Source: Gemmatimonadota bacterium (GTDB lineage: Bacteria > Gemmatimonadota > Gemmatimonadetes > Gemmatimonadales > Gemmatimonadaceae). From it: a DNA stretch of 40,316 nucleotides. The translations under genes were made by a program, and so were the position numbers. The stretch is from the NCBI GenBank assembly GCA_003223455.1, contig QHVE01000024.1, positions 23,468 to 63,783 of the forward strand, given 5' to 3'. The notes beneath the pieces are model-generated. The model did no database searches and was not told where the DNA came from. It saw only the letters and a list, made by a program, of their open reading frames with translations. Positions within the stretch are counted from its first letter, which is position 1. Each line of letters starts with the position of its first letter. This document shows, one piece after another, positions 6,959 to 15,665 of the stretch.

Positions 6959-8765
6959 GGGCGTGGCTGACGTTAGTGGCACGGCAGAGGCAGGTCAATC
7001 GAGCGAGCGTGACGCCGAACACCGCGTCGGCCGCGGATTGCTCTCGCGCTTCATCGGAGCCGTCTTCCTCGTCCTGCTCGGCGGCTTGCTGTTGCTCGAT
7101 CAAGCGCTGATGCGCGCGAACGAAGAGCAGGCAGCGTTGGATGCGAAGTCCACTGCGCTTCTCGCCGAGTCATTCGTTCGCGCGCACGACATGCTGCTCG
7201 AACGTTTGATAGGCCTTCCGTTCGATCGGCCCGAAGGACGAGATAGCCTCTGGATTCGCGAGGAAGCGACGCGATGGCTCTCCAGCATGCCAAGCGTGCG
7301 ACACGCATGGGTCGTGGATGCAGACGGTCGTCGCGTGCTCGACGTCGATCGCTCGAATCACGCGCAAGGCATCGACTCGGCGGCGGTATTGGACAAACTG
7401 GATCGCGCGCAGATCCCGAATGCGCTCTCGATCTACGTTCGACACGACGCGGGTACGGGCGGGACGGACCGCGGTCTCATCGTGATGATGCGCTCGTTCT
7501 CGCCGCCCGCGCCCGTCAGCCCCGTCCGGGGCGGGCTCCCCTCATCGCTCCGCGGCGGTCTTCTGATCGAGGTCGATTCGCTTCGGACCTTCCTCGCCCG
7601 GACGTCACCCCGCAGTCGCGTCGCACTCCTGCTCATCGCCGGCAACGACACGATCACGCGTCTGAGGGGAGGCACGAATCGTTCGACGACATCCGACGCG
7701 ATGCACCATGGAGTAGTTCGCCTCCCTAACGGGGGCACCTGGACCGTCATGGCCAGCCATGCTCTCACGCCGCGCTCTCGGCGCCTGATGGTGTGGACGC
7801 TCGGTGTGGGGGGAGCCATTTTCCTCGCGTTCGGCCTCCTGCGCGAGCAGCGGCGCGCACTGCACGTCGCTGCTCGTTCCGTCGAACTCGAGCGGCTCTA
7901 CAGCGACGTGAAACGGGCGAACCAGGCGAAGAGCGAGTTCCTCGCCAACGTCTCGCACGAGCTGCGGACACCGCTCAACGCAATCGTCGGATTCGTCGAG
8001 CTCCTTCGAGACGGCTTTTACGGCGATCTCACGCCTCGCCAAGTACCTCCGGTCGACCGGATCGCCGCCTCGGCGACACACCTGCGGCATCTGGTGGACC
8101 AGGTGCTCGACATTGCCAAAATCGCGGCAGGTCGGCTGGAGGTGCACTCGGAAACGATCGTATTGCGCCCGTTCGTCCTCAACGTGGCGAGCGAACTCGA
8201 GTCACTCGTGAGTGAGAAAGGGCTGGCGCTCTCGATTACCGTCGGTGCCTCACTTCCGCGCGTTCGTACGGATCCGACGCATCTGCGTCAGATCCTCATC
8301 AATCTGATCGGCAACGCGGTGAAGTACACGCCGTCCGGCTCCGTCAGCGTACGCGCTCGGTTGCTCGGCGCACCAGAGGAGCTCGGGGCGCGGACGCCGA
8401 TGCCTCGCGCAGGCATGGACGACCCATCCGCCGCCGCCCTGCTGGCAAAGGCGCCTCGCAGCGGGATCTGGGTGGCACTCCAGGTGATCGACACCGGTGT
8501 CGGAATCGCCGCGACCGATCTCACGCGAATCTTCGACGAGTTCGAGCAAGTGAACGCGGGTCCGCGCGGCGACTCCATGCAACGCGGGACGGGCCTGGGT
8601 CTCGCCATCTCACGCCGCCTCGCGCGCCTCCTCGGAGGCGACATCAGCGTGGAGAGTGTGCTCGGCCGCGGTTCGACGTTCACGATCTGGCTGCCGGTGA
8701 GTCCGGCTGATCTGGCGCGTGAGCGCCCGGTCACAGGCGAGGTGCAGACGATACCGACGGCCTGA
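6957..8765 (+). CDS. Membrane sensor histidine kinase
   Basis: A hybrid-less two-component sensor kinase of about 602 residues. A membrane segment near residues 28-48 (FIGAVFLVLLGGLLLL) and a second near 277-295 (VWTLGVGGAIFLAFGLL) enclose a ~230-residue extracytoplasmic sensor region. The cytoplasmic part has a complete core: H-box SHELRTPLNAIVGF with His near 334, N-box LINLIGNAVKYT near 450, D-box VIDTGVGIA near 510, and G2 box GTGLGLAIS near 544. It should autophosphorylate. No response regulator gene is next to it, so its partner is unknown. GTG 6951 is an alternative start. Both starts overlap the pyrE start codon on the other strand, so the promoters must lie in the opposing coding regions or the true start is further in. 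Confidence 0.93.
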   Translation: MGVADVSGTAEAGQSSERDAEHRVGRGLLSRFIGAVFLVLLGGLLLLDQALMRANEEQAALDAKSTALLAESFVRAHDMLLERLIGLPFDRPEGRDSLWIREEATRWLSSMPSVRHAWVVDADGRRVLDVDRSNHAQGIDSAAVLDKLDRAQIPNALSIYVRHDAGTGGTDRGLIVMMRSFSPPAPVSPVRGGLPSSLRGGLLIEVDSLRTFLARTSPRSRVALLLIAGNDTITRLRGGTNRSTTSDAMHHGVVRLPNGGTWTVMASHALTPRSRRLMVWTLGVGGAIFLAFGLLREQRRALHVAARSVELERLYSDVKRANQAKSEFLANVSHELRTPLNAIVGFVELLRDGFYGDLTPRQVPPVDRIAASATHLRHLVDQVLDIAKIAAGRLEVHSETIVLRPFVLNVASELESLVSEKGLALSITVGASLPRVRTDPTHLRQILINLIGNAVKYTPSGSVSVRARLLGAPEELGARTPMPRAGMDDPSAAALLAKAPRSGIWVALQVIDTGVGIAATDLTRIFDEFEQVNAGPRGDSMQRGTGLGLAISRRLARLLGGDISVESVLGRGSTFTIWLPVSPADLARERPVTGEVQTIPTA

Positions 8766-8777
8766 CGCCGCCCGACT

Positions 8778-9755
8778 TCAGCGTCGGAAGATCGACTTCA
8801 TGCGCGAAAGGAGACCACCCGAGTCGGCGATCTCGCCCTGCTTCAGCGCGGTATCGAGCTCCTTCGCGAATGCCACCGAATCGGGATAGCGCTGCCGCGG
8901 ATCCTTGCTCAGGCCGCGCATCACGACGTGTTCCACGGCGGCGGAAAACTTGAGGCCGGGCTTGGCGCTGTTCAACGGCGTGGGCGGCTGTGAGAGCAGC
9001 TGCGAGAACATCTCCCGCGGCGTCTTCGCCGTGAATGGCAGACAGCCGCTCAGCAGGAGATAGGCAATGGTCGCGAGGCTGTACTGATCCGCCGCCGGTG
9101 TCACCAGCTCTCCCGACAACGCTTCCGGCGCCACGTACATCAGGGTACCGACGAAGAATCCGGCGCGCGTCAGCCGCTGCTCGGGCGCCATGTCGGTATC
9201 GGTGGCGATACCGAAGTCGAGCAGCTTCACCTGTCGGGTCGCCGGATCGTACATCACGTTGTCCGGCTTCAGATCGCGGTGGACGATGCCGACGGCATGT
9301 GCAGCCTGCACCGCGTCGGCGATCTGTGTGATGATCGTCGCCACTTCATCGGCCGGCAACGGCGCGTGTTGTTTGACGTACCGCTCGAGGAGCTCGCCCT
9401 TCGCCCACTCGATGGCGAGAAAGTGCAGCCCCGGGCCAGCTTCGCCGACCTCGATCGTCCGCACCACATTGGGATGCACCACGCGCTCACCGTAGTGGGC
9501 TTCGCGGACGAAGCGCGCCACCGCGGTCTTGTCCTGCCGCAGCTTCTCGCGCAGCACTTTTACCGCCACCTCACCGTGCGTCTTGTGCTCGGCGCGAAAC
9601 ACCGCCGACGTCCCCCCCTCACCGACTTCGTTCCGGAGGGTGTAGCCAGCAATCGTCTGTCCAATCAAGTTTTCTTTCGGCACGGCGCGAACGTAACTCC
9701 CGGTCGGGGTCCGGAGCAAGCGAACGGTGTCGCGGGGCGCCCGGTGGCGTGCCAT
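8778..9755 (-). CDS. Hanks-type serine/threonine protein kinase
   Basis: A eukaryote-like protein kinase of 325 residues. It shows the glycine loop VGEGGTSAVF (44-53), catalytic Lys66 in VAVKVL, catalytic loop HRDLKPDN (159-166), DFG (180-182) and APE (209-211), so it should be active. The kinase domain fills almost the whole chain. Only a short tail ending RMKSIFRR follows, and there is no membrane segment or PASTA repeat, so it is cytosolic. It converges with the histidine kinase gene (12-base gap) and is transcribed away from the cold-shock gene. Substrates cannot be guessed from context. Confidence 0.96.
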   Translation of the reverse strand: MARHRAPRDTVRLLRTPTGSYVRAVPKENLIGQTIAGYTLRNEVGEGGTSAVFRAEHKTHGEVAVKVLREKLRQDKTAVARFVREAHYGERVVHPNVVRTIEVGEAGPGLHFLAIEWAKGELLERYVKQHAPLPADEVATIITQIADAVQAAHAVGIVHRDLKPDNVMYDPATRQVKLLDFGIATDTDMAPEQRLTRAGFFVGTLMYVAPEALSGELVTPAADQYSLATIAYLLLSGCLPFTAKTPREMFSQLLSQPPTPLNSAKPGLKFSAAVEHVVMRGLSKDPRQRYPDSVAFAKELDTALKQGEIADSGGLLSRMKSIFRR

Positions 9756-9778
9756 TAGTCAGCACGCGCGCCGATTTC

Positions 9779-9807
9779 TTGACAAAAGTTCAGGCTGTTC
9801 CTATATA
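9779..9807 (+). promoter_or_regulatory. Sigma70-type promoter of the cold-shock gene
   Basis: A perfect TTGACA at 9779-9784 and TATATA at 9802-9807 are separated by exactly 17 bases. This is the clearest housekeeping promoter in the window. Start of transcription is expected near 9814, leaving a ~68-base leader before the ATG at 9882, long enough for the structured leaders seen in some cold-shock genes. Confidence 0.8.
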
Positions 9808-9881
9808 GGCGCCGCACGTCGAGTGGCGTGCCCAGCACCACGAAGCGCAGGATCGATTCACTCCGTTGGAGGCAGCGCGCA

Positions 9882-10082
9882 ATGGCCAGAGGGAAAGTGA
9901 AGTGGTTCAACGACGCAAAGGGGTATGGCTTCATCGAGCAGGAAGGGGGCGAGGATGTGTTCGTCCACTTCTCCGCGATCGCGATGGACGGATTCAAGAC
10001 GCTCGCTGAGGGTCAGGAAGTCGAGTTCGAGATCCAGACGGGCGCGAAGGGCCTCCACGCCGCCAACGTGCAGCGCGTCTAG
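9882..10082 (+). CDS. Cold-shock domain protein
   Basis: A 66-residue single cold-shock domain, an RNA/ssDNA-binding chaperone of the CspA family. It begins [18 protein letters not shown], carrying the RNP1 motif KGYGFI, followed by RNP2 DVFVHFSAI, and ends with the usual GPQA-like region in the form [12 protein letters not shown] chose the ATG at 9882 because GGAGG at 9868-9872 lies 9 bases upstream and the family always starts here; the open frame extends upstream to 9828 without similarity. A consensus promoter precedes it and a stem-loop follows it, so it is most likely monocistronic. Confidence 0.97.
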   Translation: MARGKVKWFNDAKGYGFIEQEGGEDVFVHFSAIAMDGFKTLAEGQEVEFEIQTGAKGLHAANVQRV

Positions 10083-10108
10083 CCTTCCGCAGTATCCAGA
10101 TCCTGCTT

Positions 10109-10132
10109 CCGCCTGCCCGTCGTGGCAGGCGG
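10109..10132 (+). terminator. Stem-loop after the cold-shock gene
   Basis: CCGCCTGCC (10109-10117) pairs perfectly with GGCAGGCGG (10124-10132) around a 6-base loop, followed by TGCTGTTT. This is a plausible intrinsic terminator, although the T tract is short and interrupted. Confidence 0.6.
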
Positions 10133-10259
10133 TGCTGTTTCGGATCGATCTGGTGGCATGCGCGGTGGCACGTGCACGCTCCATGCGGCAGGGCCGTCAG
10201 GGTAGTTTGCTAGTGCGCGGATCGCATGTGTCCGCCGCTGCCTTCTGCCCTCGTGCGCC

Positions 10260-13200
10260 GTGACTGATCCGACCTTCTCGACCGCGCCCGTCGTATCCCC
10301 GCCGGCGCCGCCGCGCGTCTTCCTCATCGACGGCTACGCCCTCATCTACCGGGCGTTCTTCGCGCTGATCTCTCGTCCGTTGACGACCGCGCGGGGCGAG
10401 AACACATCTGCCGCGTGGGGGATCGTCAACTTCCTGCAGCGATTGCTCGCGAATCATCAACCGGAATATCTGGGCTGGGTGCACGACTCGGGGTTGAGCT
10501 TCCGCCACGAGCGCTATCCCGACTACAAGGCGACGCGCGAGAAGCTCACCGACGAGTTGCAGTCGGACTTCGATACGGGCATGGAGCGCATCTGCCAGCT
10601 CCTGGAAGCGTACCGGCTCCCGATCCTTTCGCTACGAGGCTACGAGGCCGACGACGTGATCGGCACGCTTGCTCGGCAGGCGGTGGATCAGGGCACAAAT
10701 GTCGTGATCGTTTCTGGCGACAAGGATTTCCAACAGCTGGTCCGACCAGGAGTGTGGTTGCTGAACCCCGGTCGTGGCGGTCCGGCCAGCGTCGAGGAGC
10801 AATGGGTCTCGGTGGAGAACGGTGCCGAACGGCTCGGCGTAGAGCCACGGCACGTCACCGACTACCTGGCGCTCGTCGGCGACTCGTCGGACAATGTACC
10901 GGGAGTAAAGGGCATCGGGGACAAGACTGCCCGCGATCTCGTCCACGAGTTCGGCGACCTCGAAACGATTCTCGGCGCAGCTTCGACGCTCACAAAGAAG
11001 CGCCCGCGCGAGGCGCTCCTCGAGCAGGGCCACCTGGCGAGGCTCTCGAAGGAATTAGTAACTATTCGCGAAGATCTTCCCCTCACGTTGCAGCTCGAGG
11101 AGATGCGCGTTCGCGAGCCCGATACCACGCGCCTGCGCCAGCTGTTCGTCGAGCTCGAGTTTCACACGCTTGCCCGATCGCTGGGCGACGTGGCGGCCAC
11201 GATCGCGGCGGCCGCCCCTCTTGGCGCCCCCGAGCCGACGACGGAGGCCACGCGGCCGACGACGCATTACGTCACCGTGGACACCATTCCAGCGCTCGAG
11301 CGCATGATCGCCCGGGCGCGCAAAGCGCCGTACATCGCGATCGACACCGAGACTGTGATCGAAATCGATAGCCCGCAGAAAGTCGATCCGCTGCGCTCGA
11401 TCCTCGTAGCAATCTCCGTCGCGGTCGGTCCCGGCGAAGCATTCTACCTGCCGCTGCGGCACCGCCCATTCCAGGCTGCACAGGGCGATTTGCCACTCGG
11501 CGACGCCGACGCGGAACCGGGCAGCGACGCGGACGAAGCGAACGAGGCCAAGTCGAAGCAGCCGCGCGCCAAGCGGGCGAGCGCGTCGAAGACCGCCGAG
11601 CCCTCCAGTATCGCGGCTCGCGCGCTCGCGGGCGGAGTGCCCCCCGTGAAGAATCTGCCCCCACTCGACGATCCGTCGATGGCCCCACTCCGGGCACTCC
11701 TCGAGGACCCCGCCGTTCCCAAGGTCGCGCAGAACGCGAAATACGACTTGCTGGTGCTCCGGCGCGCGGGCGTGACGCTGAGCGGACTCGTCTCCGACAC
11801 GATGCTCGCGAGCTATGTGCTTGATCCCGGCCGGCGCTCGCATGGCCTGGATCTCCTTGCACTCGAGTTCCTCGACCACACGATGACGAGCTACGAGGAT
11901 CTCTGCGGCAAGGGAAAACAGGGGCTCCCCTATGACGTGGTCCCGATCGGATGTGCGCGAGACTACTCGTGCGAAGACGCCGACGTGACGTGGCAGCTCG
12001 AGCAACGCTTCCGTCCACAGCTCGAAGCGCAGCAGATCTACGAGCTGTATCGCGACATCGAGGTGCCGCTCGTCGGTGTCCTCGCCGATCTCGAATGGGC
12101 GGGCGTCGAGATCGACATTCCCTGGTTCGCATCGCTCAAGGAGCGCTTCGCGCGCGAGCGTCAGCGCGTCGAACGAGAGATCTACGTGTCGGCGGGCGGT
12201 GAGTTCAACATCAACTCCAACCCCCAGCTTCGCGAGGTCTTGTTCGAACGCCTCAAGCTCCCGATCCTCAAGAAGACGGCGACGGGCCCGTCCACCGACG
12301 CCAGCGTGCTGCAGGAGCTTGCGGAAGCGGGGCACGAGCTACCCGTGCTGCTGATGGAATACCGCGAGCTCTCGAAGCTCGAGAGTACCTACATCGACGC
12401 GCTCCCACAGGCCGTCAACCCGCACACGGGGCGGGTACACACGTCGTTCAATCAAACGGTGGCGGCGACCGGGCGCCTCTCGTCGACCGAACCGAACCTG
12501 CAGAACATTCCGATCCGTCGACAGCTCGGACGCGACATCCGGCGCGGCTTCATTCCGAGGAAAGGTTGGCTCTTCCTCGCCGCCGACTATTCGCAGATCG
12601 AGCTCCGCCTACTAGCACATCTGTCTGGCGACCCTGCGTTCGTGCACGCGTTCAACTCGGGTGGCGACATCCATCGCCAGACGGCGGCGCTCATTTTCGA
12701 CGTGCCGCTCGAGCAGGTGACCCCGGAGATGCGCGGCCGCGCCAAGACGATCAACTTCGCCACGATCTACGGACAGGGACCGCACGCCCTCTCGCGCCAG
12801 CTGAAGATCTCGCATGCGGAGGCGAAGGAGTTCATCGAGCGGTACTTCGAGCGCTTCCAGCGCGTACGAGCCTATCTCGACTCGATGGTCGACTACGCTC
12901 GCGAGCACGGCTACGTCGAGACCATCTTCAAGCGCCGGCGCTACGTGCCGGAACTCCGTGATCGCAACTTCAACATCCGGGCATTCGGGGAACGAACCGC
13001 TGCGAACTCGCCGATCCAGGGTTCGGCGGCCGATCTGATCAAGATCGCCATGATCCGGATTCATGATCGGCTGCAGGCCGAACGACTCAGTGCCCGCATG
13101 TTGTTGCAAGTGCACGACGAACTCGTATTCGAGGTGCCAGGGCCCGAAATGGACGAGGTAACTGCCCTGGTACGAGCCGAGATGGAAGGCGCCGCGACCC

Positions 13201-13265
13201 TGTCGGTGCCCCTCGTGGTCGATGTCGGAAGCGGCAAAAACTGGCTCGAGACCAAGATGGGCTAG
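10260..13265 (+). CDS. polA: DNA polymerase I
   Basis: PolA fills gaps and removes RNA primers during replication and repair. The 1001-residue product has all three parts. The 5' nuclease (1-~300) shows GYEADDVIGTLA, VSGDKDFQQLV and GDSSDNVPGVKGIG. The 3'-5' exonuclease (~335-580) keeps the acidic residues of DTET (~361), NAKYDLLVL and YSCEDADVT, so proofreading looks intact. The polymerase part has motif A DYSQIELRLLAH (~776), motif B RAKTINFATIYGQG (~829) and motif C QVHDELVFEVP (~950). About 60 residues of charged, low-complexity sequence (~404-465, rich in Asp, Ala, Lys and Ser) are inserted in the exonuclease domain, making the protein longer than usual. The start is GTG, near the conserved FLIDGYALIYRAFFA. 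Confidence 0.97.
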   Translation: MTDPTFSTAPVVSPPAPPRVFLIDGYALIYRAFFALISRPLTTARGENTSAAWGIVNFLQRLLANHQPEYLGWVHDSGLSFRHERYPDYKATREKLTDELQSDFDTGMERICQLLEAYRLPILSLRGYEADDVIGTLARQAVDQGTNVVIVSGDKDFQQLVRPGVWLLNPGRGGPASVEEQWVSVENGAERLGVEPRHVTDYLALVGDSSDNVPGVKGIGDKTARDLVHEFGDLETILGAASTLTKKRPREALLEQGHLARLSKELVTIREDLPLTLQLEEMRVREPDTTRLRQLFVELEFHTLARSLGDVAATIAAAAPLGAPEPTTEATRPTTHYVTVDTIPALERMIARARKAPYIAIDTETVIEIDSPQKVDPLRSILVAISVAVGPGEAFYLPLRHRPFQAAQGDLPLGDADAEPGSDADEANEAKSKQPRAKRASASKTAEPSSIAARALAGGVPPVKNLPPLDDPSMAPLRALLEDPAVPKVAQNAKYDLLVLRRAGVTLSGLVSDTMLASYVLDPGRRSHGLDLLALEFLDHTMTSYEDLCGKGKQGLPYDVVPIGCARDYSCEDADVTWQLEQRFRPQLEAQQIYELYRDIEVPLVGVLADLEWAGVEIDIPWFASLKERFARERQRVEREIYVSAGGEFNINSNPQLREVLFERLKLPILKKTATGPSTDASVLQELAEAGHELPVLLMEYRELSKLESTYIDALPQAVNPHTGRVHTSFNQTVAATGRLSSTEPNLQNIPIRRQLGRDIRRGFIPRKGWLFLAADYSQIELRLLAHLSGDPAFVHAFNSGGDIHRQTAALIFDVPLEQVTPEMRGRAKTINFATIYGQGPHALSRQLKISHAEAKEFIERYFERFQRVRAYLDSMVDYAREHGYVETIFKRRRYVPELRDRNFNIRAFGERTAANSPIQGSAADLIKIAMIRIHDRLQAERLSARMLLQVHDELVFEVPGPEMDEVTALVRAEMEGAATLSVPLVVDVGSGKNWLETKMG

Positions 13266-13520
13266 ATGGGCGGCGGGTCCCGGTCGAGGCGCTCGCGCAT
13301 TGCAGAGTGCAGTGGTTCTGGCAAATCGAGCCGGTAGAATCACGATTGCACCGAGGCCACGGGCCTGTTAAACCAAAGCAGGACAAGCAGTTGCCGCCGC
13401 CACCCCCATCGGGCATCGCCCTTGCCTTGCCCTGGAGTGCGCGAAGTCTCCGCACTTCCCTCCCTCGCGCGGTACCTGCGGCACCCCCGCCGCACTCCCT
13501 TGTTCGTTCAGGACCCTCCG

Positions 13521-13907
13521 ATGCCGCGTACTCGGACCGGCTTCACCCTCATCGAGCTTCTGATCGTGGTCGTGATCATTGGCATTCTTGCCGCGATCGC
13601 GATCCCGAAGTTCCAGAACACCAAAGGCCGCGCGAACGCCGCATCACTCCGCAGCGACCTGCGAAATCTCGCCGTGGCGCAGGAGGCGTACTTCTTCGAG
13701 AAGGCCTCGTACGCCAGCGATACCGCACTACTCAACTACCGGCCGTCTCCGGGGGTCATCCTGTCCCTCTCGACTCCGGGCATCGGTGAGTGGGTCGCCA
13801 CGGCGACGCACCCGCTCTCGTACCCACTCCAGTGCGTCGTCTTCTACGGGGCGGTTTCGCCGACGCCGACACCGGCGACGGTCGAGGGTGTACCCGCGTG
13901 TCAGTGA
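13521..13907 (+). CDS. Type IV pilin-like protein
   Basis: A 128-residue prepilin. After a short basic leader (MPRTRTG) comes the class III signal FTLIELLIVVVIIGILAAIAIPKF, with Gly before the cleavage point, Phe+1 and Glu+5. Prepilin peptidase PilD should cut and methylate it. The mature part has a helix with RSDLRNLAVAQEAYFFE and a short C-terminal region with a single Cys pair (QCVVF and the final PACQ), which may form the D-loop disulfide. The ATG at 13521 has AGGA 7-10 bases upstream; the open frame extends further upstream without similarity. No pilus assembly genes are adjacent, so it could be a major pilin or a minor/pseudopilin. The 250 bases before it show no recognisable gene. Confidence 0.9.
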   Translation: MPRTRTGFTLIELLIVVVIIGILAAIAIPKFQNTKGRANAASLRSDLRNLAVAQEAYFFEKASYASDTALLNYRPSPGVILSLSTPGIGEWVATATHPLSYPLQCVVFYGAVSPTPTPATVEGVPACQ

Positions 13908-14031
13908 TCGTGCCCCGCTGAAGCACGATCGATGCACGACGCTCCGGCGACGACCTGAGGCCAGAGGAGCACCGCCGATCGCCGACGACACACTGCCGCC
14001 CTATCGGGAGTTCCGATCACGTCGTGAGGGA

Positions 14032-14271
14032 ATGATCCACGCCATGGACGGCGGCCTCTGGCTGCATCGCCACGTCTGGAAGGGGCGACCGATGGCTCAC
14101 CTGGTCTCGACCGACCGCGAGCGTCTCCTGCGCTACGGCGCATCGATCGGCATCGCGGCGTCGCGACTCCAGTTCAAGCCTCTCAGAGATCCGCGAACGG
14201 GTGTACGGCGTGACACATGGCACTGGGACCTGGGCGGCCCGTACCTTCCGCCGCCGTCTCGGGTCGACTAG
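14032..14271 (+). CDS. Small DUF4031-like protein
   Basis: A 79-residue protein whose pattern (LWLHRHVWKGRPMAHLVSTDRERLLRYGASIGI, then RLQF and DTWHWDLGG near the end) resembles DUF4031 proteins, small proteins of unknown function. GAGGGA directly precedes the ATG at 14032; ATG 14044 is an alternative. The open frame continues upstream for 150 codons, but that part is antisense-like and overlaps the pilin gene, so I exclude it. The end overlaps the convergent acyltransferase gene by 4 bases. Identification is from remembered family pattern and should be taken as tentative. Confidence 0.5.
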   Translation: MIHAMDGGLWLHRHVWKGRPMAHLVSTDRERLLRYGASIGIAASRLQFKPLRDPRTGVRRDTWHWDLGGPYLPPPSRVD

Positions 14272-15659
14272 CGATGTCGCTCCGCGGCGGGCGCGCCTCG
14301 CGCGATGAGCGCCTGCTCCAGCGCGAGCGCTTCGGCAAGCAACTCGTCGACGGCGGCCACGATCCGAGGCTGGAGGCTCGGATCGCCACGCAACGCCAGA
14401 AAGGACCTCGCGCGCTGTAATGCGCGCTCGAGCCGCCTCCCACCGACCCGCAGCGCGTGTGCAGCCGAGAAGATGATCGTGAGACCGGCAACCGCCACGA
14501 ACGGGCCACCCATCCGGGCCAGCACGACGAACAGCGCGACATACCAGAGCACGACGGCCGACAGCCCGAACAAAATCGTTCGCATCGCGGGTTGATCTCG
14601 CGATGTATCGCGCACCAACGAGCGTAGAGCCAGCGCGCGTGCGACGCGCAAGGGAATCCAGTGCGTCGCCCAGCCCAGCACCACCGCAACCCCCGCGCCG
14701 AGGATGAGCGGGCTTTCCCGCGCGACGAAGACCGCGGCGTCGGGAAGGCGGGTCGAGACACGCACGTCGGCGAGACGAATACCTCGGCGCTGCAGTTCGC
14801 GCTCGATCGTGTCGAGGCTCGACACGAGGGAATCGGCTGCGTCGATGAGATGTGGCGGGGCGTCCGCGAGCGCCGAGGTGGCCGCGTCGATGCGAAGCGC
14901 GAGCGCGGCCTCCTCGTCGAGTGACGGCGATTCCTCGACCGGCGCAGGCGCCCCTGCGAGCGTGACGAGCACGCGTGCGAGGCGAACGGCGCGCGCGGCT
15001 CGCTCCGCAGATGCGAAGTTGAGCGTCACCGCGCGCAGAGCTGCCTCGAGCGTCTGGGTGAGCTCCTGCGCATCGGCCATCGAGTGCTGGGCGAGCCATG
15101 CGTCGAGATCGAGCGCTTCGCCGATTCGGACGAGAACCCGGCTGTCGGGGCGCTCCTTCTCCTCGAAGATCAGCCCCATCGGGAGAAGCCGAATTCCCGG
15201 GACTTCCTCGTGATGTGCCTGCAGCGCCATTCGTGCGGCCCCAGACTTCAGCGGCGCAAGTGTCGGGTCATCGTGGCTGATTCCCTCGGGAAAAATGAGC
15301 ACCACACTGCGGGCCCGGAGCGCCGACGTCACCTGGGCGAACGCCTGCGCGTTTCGCTCGGGCGTGGCGGGCGCGCCGTCGTGCGCCTCGTCTTTCGCGC
15401 GACGCAACGGGACGACGCCGACGGCACGCAGCAGCAACGCGAGCGCGGGATGCTCGAACAGGGTAGCCTTGGCCGTCAGCAGCACGCGACGAGGAACGGC
15501 CGTGCCTACGAGCAGGGGATCGATCAGCGCATTGGGATGGTTCGCCAGGACGAGCAGCGGCACATCGCGAGGCACGCGCTCGCGCCCCTGCACGGCGATG
15601 TCGGCATAGTACCAACGCAGCGCGATCGCGGCCGTGCCGCGAAGCAGTTGGTAGAGCAC
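14268..15659 (-). CDS. PlsC-type glycerol-3-phosphate/lysophospholipid acyltransferase
   Basis: A membrane acyltransferase of 463 residues that probably transfers acyl chains in phospholipid synthesis. The N-terminal domain carries the block I motif ANHPNALIDPLL (His41, Asp47) and block III FPEG (124-127) with a following G-I-S-H. The C-terminal half is unlike standard ~240-residue PlsC. It has a helical region (~200-300), two or three hydrophobic segments near 320-340 and 370-410, and a helical tail rich in Leu and Ala. This larger form resembles fused acyltransferases of unassigned specificity. It lies 6 bases after the MFS gene on the same strand, so they are likely cotranscribed. Confidence 0.85.
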   Translation of the reverse strand: MLYQLLRGTAAIALRWYYADIAVQGRERVPRDVPLLVLANHPNALIDPLLVGTAVPRRVLLTAKATLFEHPALALLLRAVGVVPLRRAKDEAHDGAPATPERNAQAFAQVTSALRARSVVLIFPEGISHDDPTLAPLKSGAARMALQAHHEEVPGIRLLPMGLIFEEKERPDSRVLVRIGEALDLDAWLAQHSMADAQELTQTLEAALRAVTLNFASAERAARAVRLARVLVTLAGAPAPVEESPSLDEEAALALRIDAATSALADAPPHLIDAADSLVSSLDTIERELQRRGIRLADVRVSTRLPDAAVFVARESPLILGAGVAVVLGWATHWIPLRVARALALRSLVRDTSRDQPAMRTILFGLSAVVLWYVALFVVLARMGGPFVAVAGLTIIFSAAHALRVGGRRLERALQRARSFLALRGDPSLQPRIVAAVDELLAEALALEQALIARGAPAAERHR

Positions 15660-15665
15660 GACGCG

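Noticed and set aside
11055-12335. 426-residue minus-strand open frame inside polA
   Set aside because: Antisense to intact polA motifs; long antisense frames are common in GC-rich DNA.
13266-13520. Sigma54 promoter before the pilin gene
   Set aside because: TGGCA-like sequence near 13318 lacks the GC at the right spacing; no promoter can be called.
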